34,701 nucleotides of DNA from Deltaproteobacteria bacterium. Its GTDB lineage: Bacteria > Desulfobacterota > Desulfobacteria > Desulfobacterales > JAHEIW01. A program made the translations under genes and the position numbers. Below the pieces are notes generated by a model, which was not told where the DNA came from, searched no databases, and was given only the letters and a program-made list of their open reading frames with translations. Within the stretch, counting starts at the first letter, position 1, and every line of letters begins with the position of its first letter. The stretch lies in assembly GCA_024639185.1 (NCBI GenBank), contig JAHEIW010000036.1, positions 1 to 34,701 of the forward strand, given 5' to 3'. Shown one piece after another: positions 25,448 to 33,784 of this stretch.

Positions 25448-25763
25448 ATCCGTTTGAAACCCTATTATTTATAATTACATTGCCTGCACCGGCGTTTTGA
25501 GAAAGCGGTTGCCATTGTATGACCGCTTTTTCACAGGCATACCCATACACAGTGTCTTTAACGGCTTCCCGATAGTCCAAGGCATTTGAATTACATTGAC
25601 CCATCAGACCGGTAAAATAAATGGCGCCAATGGCTGGAATGTTTGATGCACATTTTCTGACGATTGTAATCGTTATGGGTTCGATAATGGCCGCCCCGAA
25701 AGGATTCTTTTTAAATGTGGCAATACAGAGGACAGAAAAGACCGCCTTTTGCGGTAAAGCCAA
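25434..25763 (-). CDS. Doubtful minus-strand reading frame
   Basis: An open frame without a good start or ribosome site. Its last 65 residues (GQCNSNALDYREAVKDTVYG, then GNVIINNRVSNGYGKF) look moderately protein-like, and the stop at 25434 overlaps the start of the 25447 gene, as in a coupled pair. The upstream part runs antisense into the DUF427 gene. It may be the tail of a lost gene. The + strand here has no accepted gene until 25715. Confidence 0.25.
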   Translation of the reverse strand: MALPQKAVFSVLCIATFKKNPFGAAIIEPITITIVRKCASNIPAIGAIYFTGLMGQCNSNALDYREAVKDTVYGYACEKAVIQWQPLSQNAGAGNVIINNRVSNGYGKF

Positions 25764-26227
25764 AATCCGGTCAAGAATCGGTGTGGGACTATCCCAGACC
25801 CCCCAAACTGGTGCGCGATGAGCGGTTGGTTAAGGTTTGCTGTGAAGATCAAATAATTGCCAAATCCAGCAGTACATATCGCCTGCTGGAAACCGCCAGC
25901 CCGCCCTCCTTCTACATACCACCGCAAGATGTAAACCGGAAGCTGCTCCGTTTGGCAGCAGGAGCCTCCGTTTGCGAGTGGAAAGGCGTGGCGCAATACT
26001 GGGAACTGACCGCCGACCCGGAAAAAGGCATTGTCGGCTGGAGCTACCCCGCCCCGAAAACCGCGTATGAAAAAATTCGTGATTATATCTCTTTTTACCC
26101 GTCCACATTAATCTGTTATGTTGCCGGCGAGAAAGTCAAGGCACAGTCCGGTCAATTCTATGGAGGGTGGGTCACAGGTGAAATCGTCGGCCCGTTTAAG
26201 GGCGCGCCCGGTACAGGTCACTGGTAG
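25715..26227 (+). CDS. DUF427-domain protein
   Basis: A 170-residue soluble protein with the full DUF427 beta-rich domain: QESVWDYPRPPKLVRDERLV at the start, RLLETASPPSFYIPPQDV in the middle, then CEWKGVAQYWEL, IVGWSYPAPK, YEKIRDYISFYP and the ending FYGGWVTGEIVGPFKGAPGT. The biochemical function of the family is not established. Some members in plants and bacteria are single-domain proteins like this one. It converges with the minus-strand gene at 26271. The start at 25715 is the only ATG that keeps the domain's N-terminus. Confidence 0.88.
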   Translation: MWQYRGQKRPPFAVKPKSGQESVWDYPRPPKLVRDERLVKVCCEDQIIAKSSSTYRLLETASPPSFYIPPQDVNRKLLRLAAGASVCEWKGVAQYWELTADPEKGIVGWSYPAPKTAYEKIRDYISFYPSTLICYVAGEKVKAQSGQFYGGWVTGEIVGPFKGAPGTGHW

Positions 26228-26270
26228 AAGGTCGTTAATAACTTTGTACAGGGTCGGTTATAAAAATCAA

Positions 26271-26759
26271 TCAGCAACGTACGTGCCGCACTTCTTTGAA
26301 GCTTATTTGAATGGTGCCGTCCGGTCGGATGAAGCGCCGGTCGCTGTCAGCCGGAAATGAGAGCAGGTCGATTGGCGCCTGGCGGCGAACGTCGCCCAAT
26401 TCCTTTTTTACGATTCGGTACAGTGGCTCCAGATCCAGGTCCCATTTGCCAAAAACCAGATGCGTCAATCGGTGCCGCAGGATCAGGGTCCGTATTTTAC
26501 GGCGACTGACCTGCCCGGCTTCGGCCCAGAATACCGGCTCGCCGCTATCATCGAATTGCACCACATCCGGTTTGTAGCGACCAACCACCGGAATTTCTAC
26601 AGATAGATGCGGATATGCCGGCAGGAAAAGTGCCCAAATTAACGCTTTTGTGACGACGTGCATATCACTTTCAAAAGGTTTTTTGATAAAAACCATCTGC
26701 CTGCCGTCAGCGCGCAACGTCCATTTGCGACGTAACTTAATATCCGGGTTCATTCTCAA
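26271..26759 (-). CDS. YaeQ-like, PD-(D/E)XK nuclease-fold protein of unknown role
   Basis: A 162-residue soluble protein. The core VVTKALIWALFLPAYPHLSV, then GRYKPDVVQF, VFWAEAGQVSRRKIRTLILR and LTHLVFGKWDLDL, resembles YaeQ proteins in order and spacing: an acidic residue, an ExG element and a following Arg/Lys-rich helix typical of the PD-(D/E)XK fold. The cellular role of YaeQ proteins is unclear. The resemblance is by pattern only. It shares direction with the 26805 gene, 45 bases apart. Confidence 0.5.
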   Translation of the reverse strand: MRMNPDIKLRRKWTLRADGRQMVFIKKPFESDMHVVTKALIWALFLPAYPHLSVEIPVVGRYKPDVVQFDDSGEPVFWAEAGQVSRRKIRTLILRHRLTHLVFGKWDLDLEPLYRIVKKELGDVRRQAPIDLLSFPADSDRRFIRPDGTIQISFKEVRHVRC

Positions 26760-26804
26760 CGATCGCGGAAGTGAGTCGGAGTGTAACAGAAGCTGTTGTC
26801 ATAT

Positions 26805-27350
26805 TTAACAGTCCCCCGGCTGTAGGTAAGTCTGCAGGACCTCGGAAATATTATCGATACATTCGTCTATCGTATGGTAAACATATCCGGCCAGCAGCCG
26901 GCCGTCGTCATAAACATCGATTGCCGGCGCAAAGGGTGGTTTGGCCAGCAGGCAATTGATCACAACGTTGTAATCGGACTTACGGCAGGCCAGAACAATG
27001 CCTTCATCCGGCGGATCATCCGCAGAATGTTCGGGTACTGGCTGAGGCTCGCCAGTGGGCCGCTGGTATAACATCTGGTGGCGCACGCTGGGGGGCAGGT
27101 AAAGGGCCTGGGCCACAACCGGCACCCTTATGCGTTGCAGCTTTTTTTCAAAATATAACCGTTCCGGTTCTTTGAGCTGACGAAAGGTCACCAGCTGCCC
27201 TTTCTGCAAATAGGGCGCCATCCGGGAAAGAAGATCCTTTAACAGCTTGTGCCAGCCCTGAACAGAATCATGGCGGCCGGCCGGAGAACGGCTTTCGATG
27301 ATGTCGGCCACATGCTTATTGTGGCTGTTGTCGGTACGATCTTGATCCAT
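26805..27350 (-). CDS. Unknown soluble protein
   Basis: A 181-residue protein without signal or membrane segments. It has a helical N-terminal half (QGWHKLLKDLLSRMAPYLQK, LKEPERLYFEKKLQ), a polar Pro-rich linker (PTGEPQPVPEHSADDPPDEG) and a C-terminal alpha/beta part (VYDDGRLLAGYVYHTIDECI, DNISEVLQTYLQ). I do not recognise it. It is upstream of and co-directional with the YaeQ-like gene and may share its transcript. Codon pattern is like that of its neighbours. Confidence 0.6.
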   Translation of the reverse strand: MDQDRTDNSHNKHVADIIESRSPAGRHDSVQGWHKLLKDLLSRMAPYLQKGQLVTFRQLKEPERLYFEKKLQRIRVPVVAQALYLPPSVRHQMLYQRPTGEPQPVPEHSADDPPDEGIVLACRKSDYNVVINCLLAKPPFAPAIDVYDDGRLLAGYVYHTIDECIDNISEVLQTYLQPGDC

Positions 27351-27455
27351 CTGATATTTGTATTCGGGTTCGTTAGATTGATTTACAGCAGTTAAAAATA
27401 CCGCTAAATTTACATGAATACTTGAGTATAGAACTTAAAAATAGTGTGCTGCCGA

Positions 27456-27605
27456 TCACCTGTCAAGAAACGCACCCGCATCTTTTCCGTGACCGTTTGG
27501 CGGGTCGTCGACCTGGATCTTCGGATCGTCCGGCAGTGTACCGGTCAGGGCGCAGGTGGCATCCTGATAACTGAACCGTAATTGAATTCGGTTCGCTGAT
27601 GCCAT
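27456..27605 (-). CDS. Small protein candidate, ~49 residues
   Basis: From ATG 27605 the minus strand reads MASANRIQLRFSYQDATCAL, then TGTLPDDPKIQVDDPPNGHG to TGA 27456. The high GC third positions are coding-like. No ribosome site is clear, and an upstream in-frame ATG at 27647 is possible. It is not recognised. The rest of the 27351-27676 gap shows no gene. Confidence 0.35.
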   Translation of the reverse strand: MASANRIQLRFSYQDATCALTGTLPDDPKIQVDDPPNGHGKDAGAFLDR

Positions 27606-27676
27606 GCTTACGCACACTATATGTTGATTTTTTGGGATAGACTGCATAATCTATGCATAAACTTAAAGGAACCGTT

Positions 27677-29212
27677 ATGTCCAGAGTTGGTATAACCTAT
27701 TTACTGGCCGTGATCGCCCTGACCATCTATGGCGGGCAGGTCTGACCGTTTATGGAAGAACTGCCCCCCGTGCTGCTGGGGGCAAGCCTTTTGATTCCCT
27801 TCGCGGTGGCGCTGATGCTGCACGGCTTCTTTGAAAAGCGCGTGGTGCTCTCTCAACCGCTGATGGTTCAGCCCCGAAAGCAGTTTTTCCTGGAATTGAT
27901 CCTGTGCCTTGCGGCCGGTGCGATCGTGGTCATCTACAACACCCTGGCTTACGGTTTTCCGGCCTCCAGTGGGCTCAGTTTGCTGCTCGGTTGTTCCGTG
28001 GTTGGATTTTTCCTGGGTTTGGATATGGCGCTGGCCCGTGAGCGCAAGAACATCGCTGACACCCTGGCAGAAAACACAGCCCTGCCGCCGCCCAGACGTT
28101 TGTATTCGATTACACGCAAATTTTCTTTGGTGGCCCTGATCACCATCCTGTTTGTGGCTGCGGTGCTGGGACTGGTCTTTGCCCGTGACGTGGTCTGGCT
28201 ATCGAATATTAAGGAGAGCAATACCTCTCTTTTGCAGGCGCAATTGTCTGTTATGCGGGAAGTCTTTTTTGTCATGGCGGTGCTTCTGGCAGCGATTATC
28301 AATTTGATCGTTTCATATTCCAAAAACCTGAAGCTGTTGTTTAGGAATGAAACCGGCGTACTGGAGCAGGTAACCCAGGGGGACCTCTCCAAACGGGTCC
28401 CGATCGCCACCCATGATGAGTTTGGGGTGATTGCTGGTCACACCAATACCATGATTGATGGGCTCCAGCACCGCCTGCAGCTGATCACCGCTCTGAAGTT
28501 GGCTGAAGAAGTTCAACAAAACCTCTTACCCGCCCAACCCCCCGTATTGCCCGGACTCGACATTGCCGGTATCAGCAATTACTGCGATGAAACCGGCGGT
28601 GATTATTATGATTATTTTAAGTTGACCAACGGCGATCTGGGCGTGGTCGTGGCGGATGCTTCGGAACACGGTGTCAGCGCTGCCCTGCTGATGACCACCG
28701 TGCGGGCGTTGCTCAGACAGCGGGTGGCCATGGAGCGGGACATTGCCCGCATCGTCACCGACGTCAATCACGAGCTGGCCAGAGATGTGGCTGCCAGCGG
28801 CCGCTTTATGACCATGTTTTTTCTGAAAATCGAACCGGCAACACACACCCTACACTGGGTGCGCGCCGGTCACGAGCCGGCCATCCTGTATAATACTGAA
28901 GATGATATCTTCTTGGAGCTGGCCGGAGAAGGCATGGCCATGGGAGTGGATGAGAACCTGGAATATCAGAAAAACAATCACGAGGGGTGGAGTCCGGGCA
29001 GCATTGTCGTTATCGGTACCGACGGGATCCGCGAAACTCAAAATACAAAAGGTGAGATGTTCGGCATCAATCGATTCCGCGCGTCTATTCGCGAACATGC
29101 CGCTGAATCTGCCGACGAGATAAAAAACCATATTATCGCGGATCTGGTGGACTTTAAAGGAGACGCCCCCCAGGAAGATGATATTACCCTGGTGGTGGTT
29201 AAATTTTTATAA
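27677..29212 (+). CDS. Membrane HAMP-PP2C (RsbU/SpoIIE-type) phosphatase, in-frame TGA at codon 23
   Basis: From ATG 27752 a 486-residue protein has TM helices (to about residue 180), a HAMP linker (VTQGDLSKRVPIATHDEFGV, about 200-225) and a PP2C-type Ser/Thr phosphatase domain with QQNLLPAQPPVLPG, GGDYYDYF, VADASEHGVSAALLM and GTDGIRETQ. Such proteins control partner-switching anti-sigma systems. AAAGGAACCGTT before ATG 27677 is the better start; it encodes a TM helix (YLLAVIALTIYGGQV), then TGA 27743-27745, and continues in the same frame. A 7-bp GC hairpin follows 16 bases later. Readthrough, Sec insertion, mutation of TGG, or a leader peptide are all possible. Confidence 0.75.
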
Positions 29213-29266
29213 ACGCAACAAGGAATGATCCATCGGGCTGCAACTAATCTGCTTGACTTGTCGATA

Positions 29267-29932
29267 TTATGCCGTTTTGGCTTTAGTCTTATATTCCCAG
29301 TCACCCACGGATTCTTTGTCCGCTACTTCTTCCCAGCCGGTGATCATCGCCCGGGTGTGAGCGAAGATGGTGTGTCCGGTGGTGATCATATACACATGCA
29401 CAACCACAAAAGACAGGATCGCAAAAGCACCGGCGATGTGGATCAGCGCTACGACCTGCAAAGACAGCCAGGACAGCCCCCAATCGCCCCAGGAATTATA
29501 GCCCCAGTACAAAAACCCGGTGATCATTTGCACCGGCAGCAGCAGTGCCGCCAGAATCAGGTAAACGATTCGCTGCAGCGGATTGTGCTTGGCGTCTTTA
29601 CGCTTGGGCACCGGATGGGGTTCACCCCGGAATATACCATACATGTAATAGCGCACCACCGAGAACATCTTTTTGGTAGTCGGAATATACTGCCGCCACT
29701 CACCGGTGGTGAAAATCCAGAACACAAAAAAAGCAAACGCAATCAGCCAGGTCAGTCCGACAAAATTATGCACCTCCACCGCTGTCCTGAAGCCGAACAG
29801 CTTGAACGCACCATTGACTTCAAAACCCGTCAGCAAAAGGATGATGATCAACAGCGTCTGCGACCAGTGCCACAGCCGTTCAAAGCGCGCATAGAGATAT
29901 ATATTTTTCATTTTTCCGTTGTTGCTTGTCAT
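29267..29932 (-). CDS. Cytochrome b561-type membrane subunit
   Basis: A 221-residue four-helix diheme cytochrome b that would pass electrons from menaquinol to the octaheme protein. Heme-ligand His are visible in RFERLWHWSQ, AVEVHNFVG, VALIHIAGAF and VVVHVYMITTGH. TM helices are TLLIIILLLTGFEV, LTWLIAFAFFVFWIF, VYLILAALLLPVQMITGF and AFAILSFVVVHVYM. Three bases separate it from the octaheme cytochrome stop, so the two are surely one transcript and likely one complex. It resembles thiosulfate-reductase/hydrogenase-type b subunits in order. It is the last gene of the module. Confidence 0.9.
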   Translation of the reverse strand: MTSNNGKMKNIYLYARFERLWHWSQTLLIIILLLTGFEVNGAFKLFGFRTAVEVHNFVGLTWLIAFAFFVFWIFTTGEWRQYIPTTKKMFSVVRYYMYGIFRGEPHPVPKRKDAKHNPLQRIVYLILAALLLPVQMITGFLYWGYNSWGDWGLSWLSLQVVALIHIAGAFAILSFVVVHVYMITTGHTIFAHTRAMITGWEEVADKESVGDWEYKTKAKTA

Positions 29933-29935
29933 GCT

Positions 29936-31579
29936 CTAATCTTCCTTTCTGTTCTTGCCATTGCCTCTGCTCAAAAACCGACCCAGCGCATGAATGAGAA
30001 CCCCGATCAAACTGGCCAGAACCGCACCCCAGCCGGCAAAATTGAGAAAGCTGGAAACGTCGCGGCCGGGCATATAAAACCCTTTCAGGTTTGCCAGACG
30101 GCTGTCGGTTTTGGAATGACACGCCGTACACGACAGGGAATTGTCTTTGGGGGCCACCATGTGAGTGATCGGAAAAACGTAAGTGGTTTCAACAAAATCA
30201 AATTCTCCTGAAAAAGGCAGCCCCATGGAGGTCTGTCCCACGGTCAGCGCTTCATTCCAATCCAGGGTGTTCCAGTACCCTTTCTGACCGGACAGCAACG
30301 GCATCAGTAAGGTCTGGTTGATCTTATCATACGGCTGGTTGCCTATGTGCACTTTAAACGGGTAGATTCGTGAGTTGGCATCCTGTTGATCTCCCACCGG
30401 CCAGGAAACCCTGGCAGTGCCGGCCGGATCAATTTTATCTTTGGCGGTCACGGATTTAATCGCACCGTTATACCAGAAATAGTCGGGCTTCACATTTTTA
30501 GCCCATTTCATCTGGCCTTTGATGGACATGTAATCAAACTTACCAAATTCATCTTTGGTCTTAAATTTTTTGCCATCCTTTAATTTACCCGACTGAGCCC
30601 AGTCCCAGGACATTTTGGTGGGGTTCACTCGCGCAAAATCGGGGATATGACACGTCTGACAGGCCACTTTGTCGGTGTGCTCATTCATCTTCTGGCCGCT
30701 TTTGTGCGGTTGGTCGGTGTGGCAGGATTCACAGGTAATTTTGTTGACCAGGTCATCTTCCACCAGGCTTTTGCGATCGGTGGCCGCCGGCTGGGTGTAA
30801 ACACGCCCGGATATGTTGTGCAGCGTTGTTGTGTGACAGCGCGTGCAGGTAAAGTTTTGTCCATCTGTCCCCATATGGACATCCAGGGTTTTGCTGGGTT
30901 TGACCAGAGAGGTATCCAGGTCCCCGTGCTTGACCCCGTCTCCACCGCCACCGTAAAAATGGCATGAACCGCAATTCTGGCGCGCCGGCAAACCGATGTT
31001 CTGAGCGGCATCACGCAGTTCCGCCTGAATTTCGCGTGCCATCTCCTTGGACTCATCATCGCCCTCTTCAAGAAAGCCCTTGATGTCGGTGATGGCTTCA
31101 TCAAAGTTCATTTTGGTTTGACTGTGACAGACCAGGCAGTTGACCCGGCTTTCCGTTGAGGTGCCCCAGCCCGGATGACAGGCCAGACAGCTGGCATCAT
31201 CGGTTCTGTTGGTTGAGATACAAAAATTGTTGAGGGAGTTGCCGGCCTTGCCGTACGCCCTTTTTTTATCCGCTGGATCCGCCAGCCACGTCCAGTGGAT
31301 GGTCTTGTGAAATTGGGTTTCAGCCTCGGAGTGACAGGAGATGCAGGCCTGAGTCAACTCCGCACCGGATGTAAAATCCTTTTGCAGCACTTTGTGTTTG
31401 GAATGGTCGCTGGTGTGCCATAACTTTTTGGATTTGGTGGCCTGCTGGGCCATTGAACGTCCCGGCGCCTGTTTCTCTGTTGACGCAGCCGCGGAGGCCA
31501 TAACAGGCAGCAGCATCAGCCAACAGACGAACAGAACCATGTATATTAAAAGCGGCTGTTTCCTTTCCGTTATTTCCAT
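29936..31579 (-). CDS. Octaheme c-type cytochrome, tetrathionate reductase (OTR) family, membrane-anchored
   Basis: A 547-residue periplasmic protein with a signal peptide (cleaved near residue 30) and eight CxxCH sites: C79, C131, C148, C203, C245, C283, C307 and C484. The NNFCISTNRTDDASCLACH region (118-135) has the layout of OTR enzymes around their distinctive heme. OTR can reduce tetrathionate, nitrite and hydroxylamine in vitro; the in vivo substrate is unsettled. A C-terminal helix (WGAVLASLIGVLIHALGRF, about 517-535) anchors it. The start at 31579 has GGAGTG upstream and a proper signal peptide; the longer frame adds 61 unlikely residues. Confidence 0.92.
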   Translation of the reverse strand: MEITERKQPLLIYMVLFVCWLMLLPVMASAAASTEKQAPGRSMAQQATKSKKLWHTSDHSKHKVLQKDFTSGAELTQACISCHSEAETQFHKTIHWTWLADPADKKRAYGKAGNSLNNFCISTNRTDDASCLACHPGWGTSTESRVNCLVCHSQTKMNFDEAITDIKGFLEEGDDESKEMAREIQAELRDAAQNIGLPARQNCGSCHFYGGGGDGVKHGDLDTSLVKPSKTLDVHMGTDGQNFTCTRCHTTTLHNISGRVYTQPAATDRKSLVEDDLVNKITCESCHTDQPHKSGQKMNEHTDKVACQTCHIPDFARVNPTKMSWDWAQSGKLKDGKKFKTKDEFGKFDYMSIKGQMKWAKNVKPDYFWYNGAIKSVTAKDKIDPAGTARVSWPVGDQQDANSRIYPFKVHIGNQPYDKINQTLLMPLLSGQKGYWNTLDWNEALTVGQTSMGLPFSGEFDFVETTYVFPITHMVAPKDNSLSCTACHSKTDSRLANLKGFYMPGRDVSSFLNFAGWGAVLASLIGVLIHALGRFLSRGNGKNRKED

Positions 31580-31632
31580 TTTTTCACTCCAACTCTCGGC
31601 AAGCACTATCATAGATAAGCAGTTGATGGGTT

Positions 31633-31660
31633 TGCAGCCGTCCCGATTGGAACGGCTGCA
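31633..31660 (-). promoter_or_regulatory. Intergenic hairpin in the module
   Basis: tgcagccgt pairs perfectly with acggctgca over a 10-base loop, between the rhodanese stop (31689) and the cytochrome start (31579). There is no T-run. It may be an mRNA processing or stability element that sets different levels for the two products, or a partial terminator. Confidence 0.5.
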
Positions 31661-31688
31661 TACCGATATCATGAAGAAATCGCATCTA

Positions 31689-32843
31689 TCAGGATGCCGG
31701 CTCTTTGATCTCGAAAGAACCATCTTTTTTAAATGACAACTCACCTTCCAGGTAATAGACATTTTTCATTTCCGGTCGCACATCCTGCACCATATAATAG
31801 GATTCACCGCTGCGGGCACCGGTACCACACACAAACACAATCGGTTTATCCGTTGGCAGTGTTTTAATTTTAGCTTCCAATTGATCCACCGGGATATTGA
31901 CGGCGGTTTTAAACGAACCGTCTGTGTACTCATCTGCATCGCGCACATCGATCAACATGATGCTGTCAGGATTATTTTTGACGATTTTCTTAAATGTTTC
32001 GGTATCGACACTGCCTTCTTCCTTACCCGTTTTGAGCTGGCTCGAACTGGCTGCTTTGGCAGATGCCGCAACAGTGGTATCACCTTTGCCATACGCCGCC
32101 ACCCAGGCCGGATAGCCTTCGGCAAATACCTTAACCTTGGTGTAACCCAGCTCGATGGCTTTTTTGGCCGACTTGTGACTCAAGCGGCACTTCAGACCGC
32201 CACAGTAAAATACCAGCGGCGTGTTTTTATCGGCGGGCAGCTGGTCTTGCATTTTAGCAAACTGGCTGTCCGGAAGGCTCAGGGCCGCAGGGATGTGGCC
32301 TTTGTCATACTTTTTGCGTTTGGGACGTGAATCGATGAGCACCATATTGGTTTTCTGATCGATCTGTTTTTTGACCCAATCTGCAGACACAGCCGGATAG
32401 TTTCCGGCAACTTTCATGTATGCAGGGAATCCGGCGGCGAAAACCTTGACATTGGTGTATCCGAGCTTTTCCGCTTTAGCAGCGGATTTATGACTGAGTT
32501 TTCATTTGAGACCGCCGCAATAAAAAATGAGCAGCGCATCCTTATCCGCCGGCAGTTTGGCGGTCATCTTGTCAAACTGGCTGTCCGGGATATTAACGGC
32601 CATGGGGATGTGCCCCTTGTCGTACTTGGCCCGTTTGGGTCGGGCATCGATGATCATCACATCTTCGGGCATCGGCACCTTAACCTGCGCCATCACAAAA
32701 TCGACATCGACGATGCTGTGAAACTTCCACTCGACCGGCTGGTCGGTTTTGGCGGCATCCTTGGCCAGGGTTGTGGTGGCATATCCGAGAACCAGTGTCA
32801 GGCACAACATCAGGGATATGACGGTTAATCTTTTGGTTCGCAT
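31689..32843 (-). CDS. Periplasmic triple-rhodanese selenoprotein (predicted Sec at residue 114)
   Basis: Read through one TGA (32504-32502) this is a 384-residue exported protein: signal peptide to about residue 27, then three rhodanese domains with active-site loops at C109 (FYCGGLK), C214 (FYCGGLK) and C339 (VCGTGARSG). The frame is the same on both sides of the TGA. Domains 1 and 2 are near-identical (ARPKRAKYDKGHIP and SRPKRKKYDKGHIP), and the TGA aligns exactly with C219 of domain 2: GGLK-TGA-KLSHKSA against GGLKCRLSHKSA. A SECIS-type hairpin follows. Rhodaneses carry sulfane sulfur as persulfide. Selenocysteine rhodaneses have been reported from Sec-rich deltaproteobacteria. Adjacent octaheme and b561 genes suggest coupling to sulfur reduction or oxidation. 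Confidence 0.85.
32470..32486 (-). promoter_or_regulatory. Predicted bacterial SECIS hairpin
   Basis: On the mRNA, tccgct-gctaa-agcgga is a perfect 6-bp stem with a 5-nt loop whose first base is G. The loop begins 22 bases after the UGA, inside the 16-37 range and with the loop G that bacterial SECIS models require. It lies within the coding sequence, as expected for bacteria. Confidence 0.7.
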
Positions 32844-32914
32844 AACGTTCTCCTTTCGGGTTTATATTTTGCTGACGGGCCGTGAGGCCTACAGCCTTGT
32901 AGTTTGCAACAGTT

Positions 32915-33259
32915 CTATTTGCATTTGGCCGGTGTTGGCGAATCCGAGGCATGCTCATATAAGTAGGTGTAAATATCCGTGACCTGAGTGTCATTAAGAT
33001 CTCGCCACTCCTCATCGCAGCCGAACTGCGCATAATCTTTGCTGCTAAAAAGGGCTTCCCACTCCGCCTGGGTCTTATCCGCCGGGCTGATGGGCGGCGT
33101 CTGGGAATCAACGGCCCCGCGCTCAAAGCAGGCTTTGTAAACTTTGCGATAGGTATATTTACCTTTGCGCTTATTGCCCTTATCCAGCGCAAAACTGACA
33201 CCCACTGTGGAAAACACAAAAAACAATGCCATCGCGGTTAGAGTTATCTTTCGAATCAT
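32915..33259 (-). CDS. Exported cytochrome-c-like protein lacking the heme motif
   Basis: A 114-residue protein with a signal peptide (to about residue 24, FSTVGVSFA). The mature part follows the layout of small monoheme cytochromes of sulfate reducers: GKYTYRKVYKACFERG where CxxCH is expected, then PPISPADKTQAEWEALF and a C-terminal YTYLYEHASDSPTPAKC. Only single Cys remain at 44, 81 and 113, so no covalent c-heme can attach. It may be a degenerate or repurposed partner protein. It is the first gene behind the sigma-54 promoter, 72 bases before the rhodanese. Confidence 0.7.
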   Translation of the reverse strand: MIRKITLTAMALFFVFSTVGVSFALDKGNKRKGKYTYRKVYKACFERGAVDSQTPPISPADKTQAEWEALFSSKDYAQFGCDEEWRDLNDTQVTDIYTYLYEHASDSPTPAKCK

Positions 33260-33375
33260 GACTTCTCCTTTCTGCTTGCTGCAATCAATTAGGTGTATAG
33301 GGTTGAACGGTTTATTCCAATTTCAGTATTCTGCGTATATCATTGGAAGATCGGTTATTCAGGTAATGTTAAGTT

Positions 33376-33391
33376 AGCAAACCCCATGCCA
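33376..33391 (-). promoter_or_regulatory. Sigma-54 (-24/-12) promoter
   Basis: On the minus strand TGGCATGGGGTTTGCT matches TGGCAC-N5-TTGCW: the -24 GG and -12 GC are separated by exactly 10 bases. It lies about 120 bases before the start of the 33259 gene and reads toward it. The gene-free interval 33260-34016 also holds AT-rich sequence and the palindromes at 33785-33832. Confidence 0.8.
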
Positions 33392-33784
33392 AAAGACTTA
33401 ACTTGCATTCAATTAATAACCAATTGATTTATTTGATTATTTTATTATGCAATATTTCTGAGAAGTCGTTTTTGCAGGCAAGTGTTAATCTTTTTTGGAT
33501 TAACAGGTTAACGCTTAAGACCTTCCGGCTGCAGGTTAAACCCGATCCGTTGCCGATAACACCCTAATGCGCAGTAGGAGTTGAACAAACAGGGCAAGAA
33601 TTTATCAGGAGCATATTTTTTACACATACAGGTAATCCGGCATGATTTATACTCTCATAATCAGTAAAAATAATGATTACAATTAATTATAATTGATTTT
33701 GCCGTCTGTTAAATCCGTACCATTGTCATAAATATTCCAGCCTTTTGTGATTCTTGATAAATAATCAGTTTTTTCCGTTGTAAT

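Noticed and set aside
29225-30211. 328-residue + strand frame over the cytochrome genes
   Set aside because: It is the antisense of the b561 and octaheme genes, whose heme motifs and TM helices are unmistakable.
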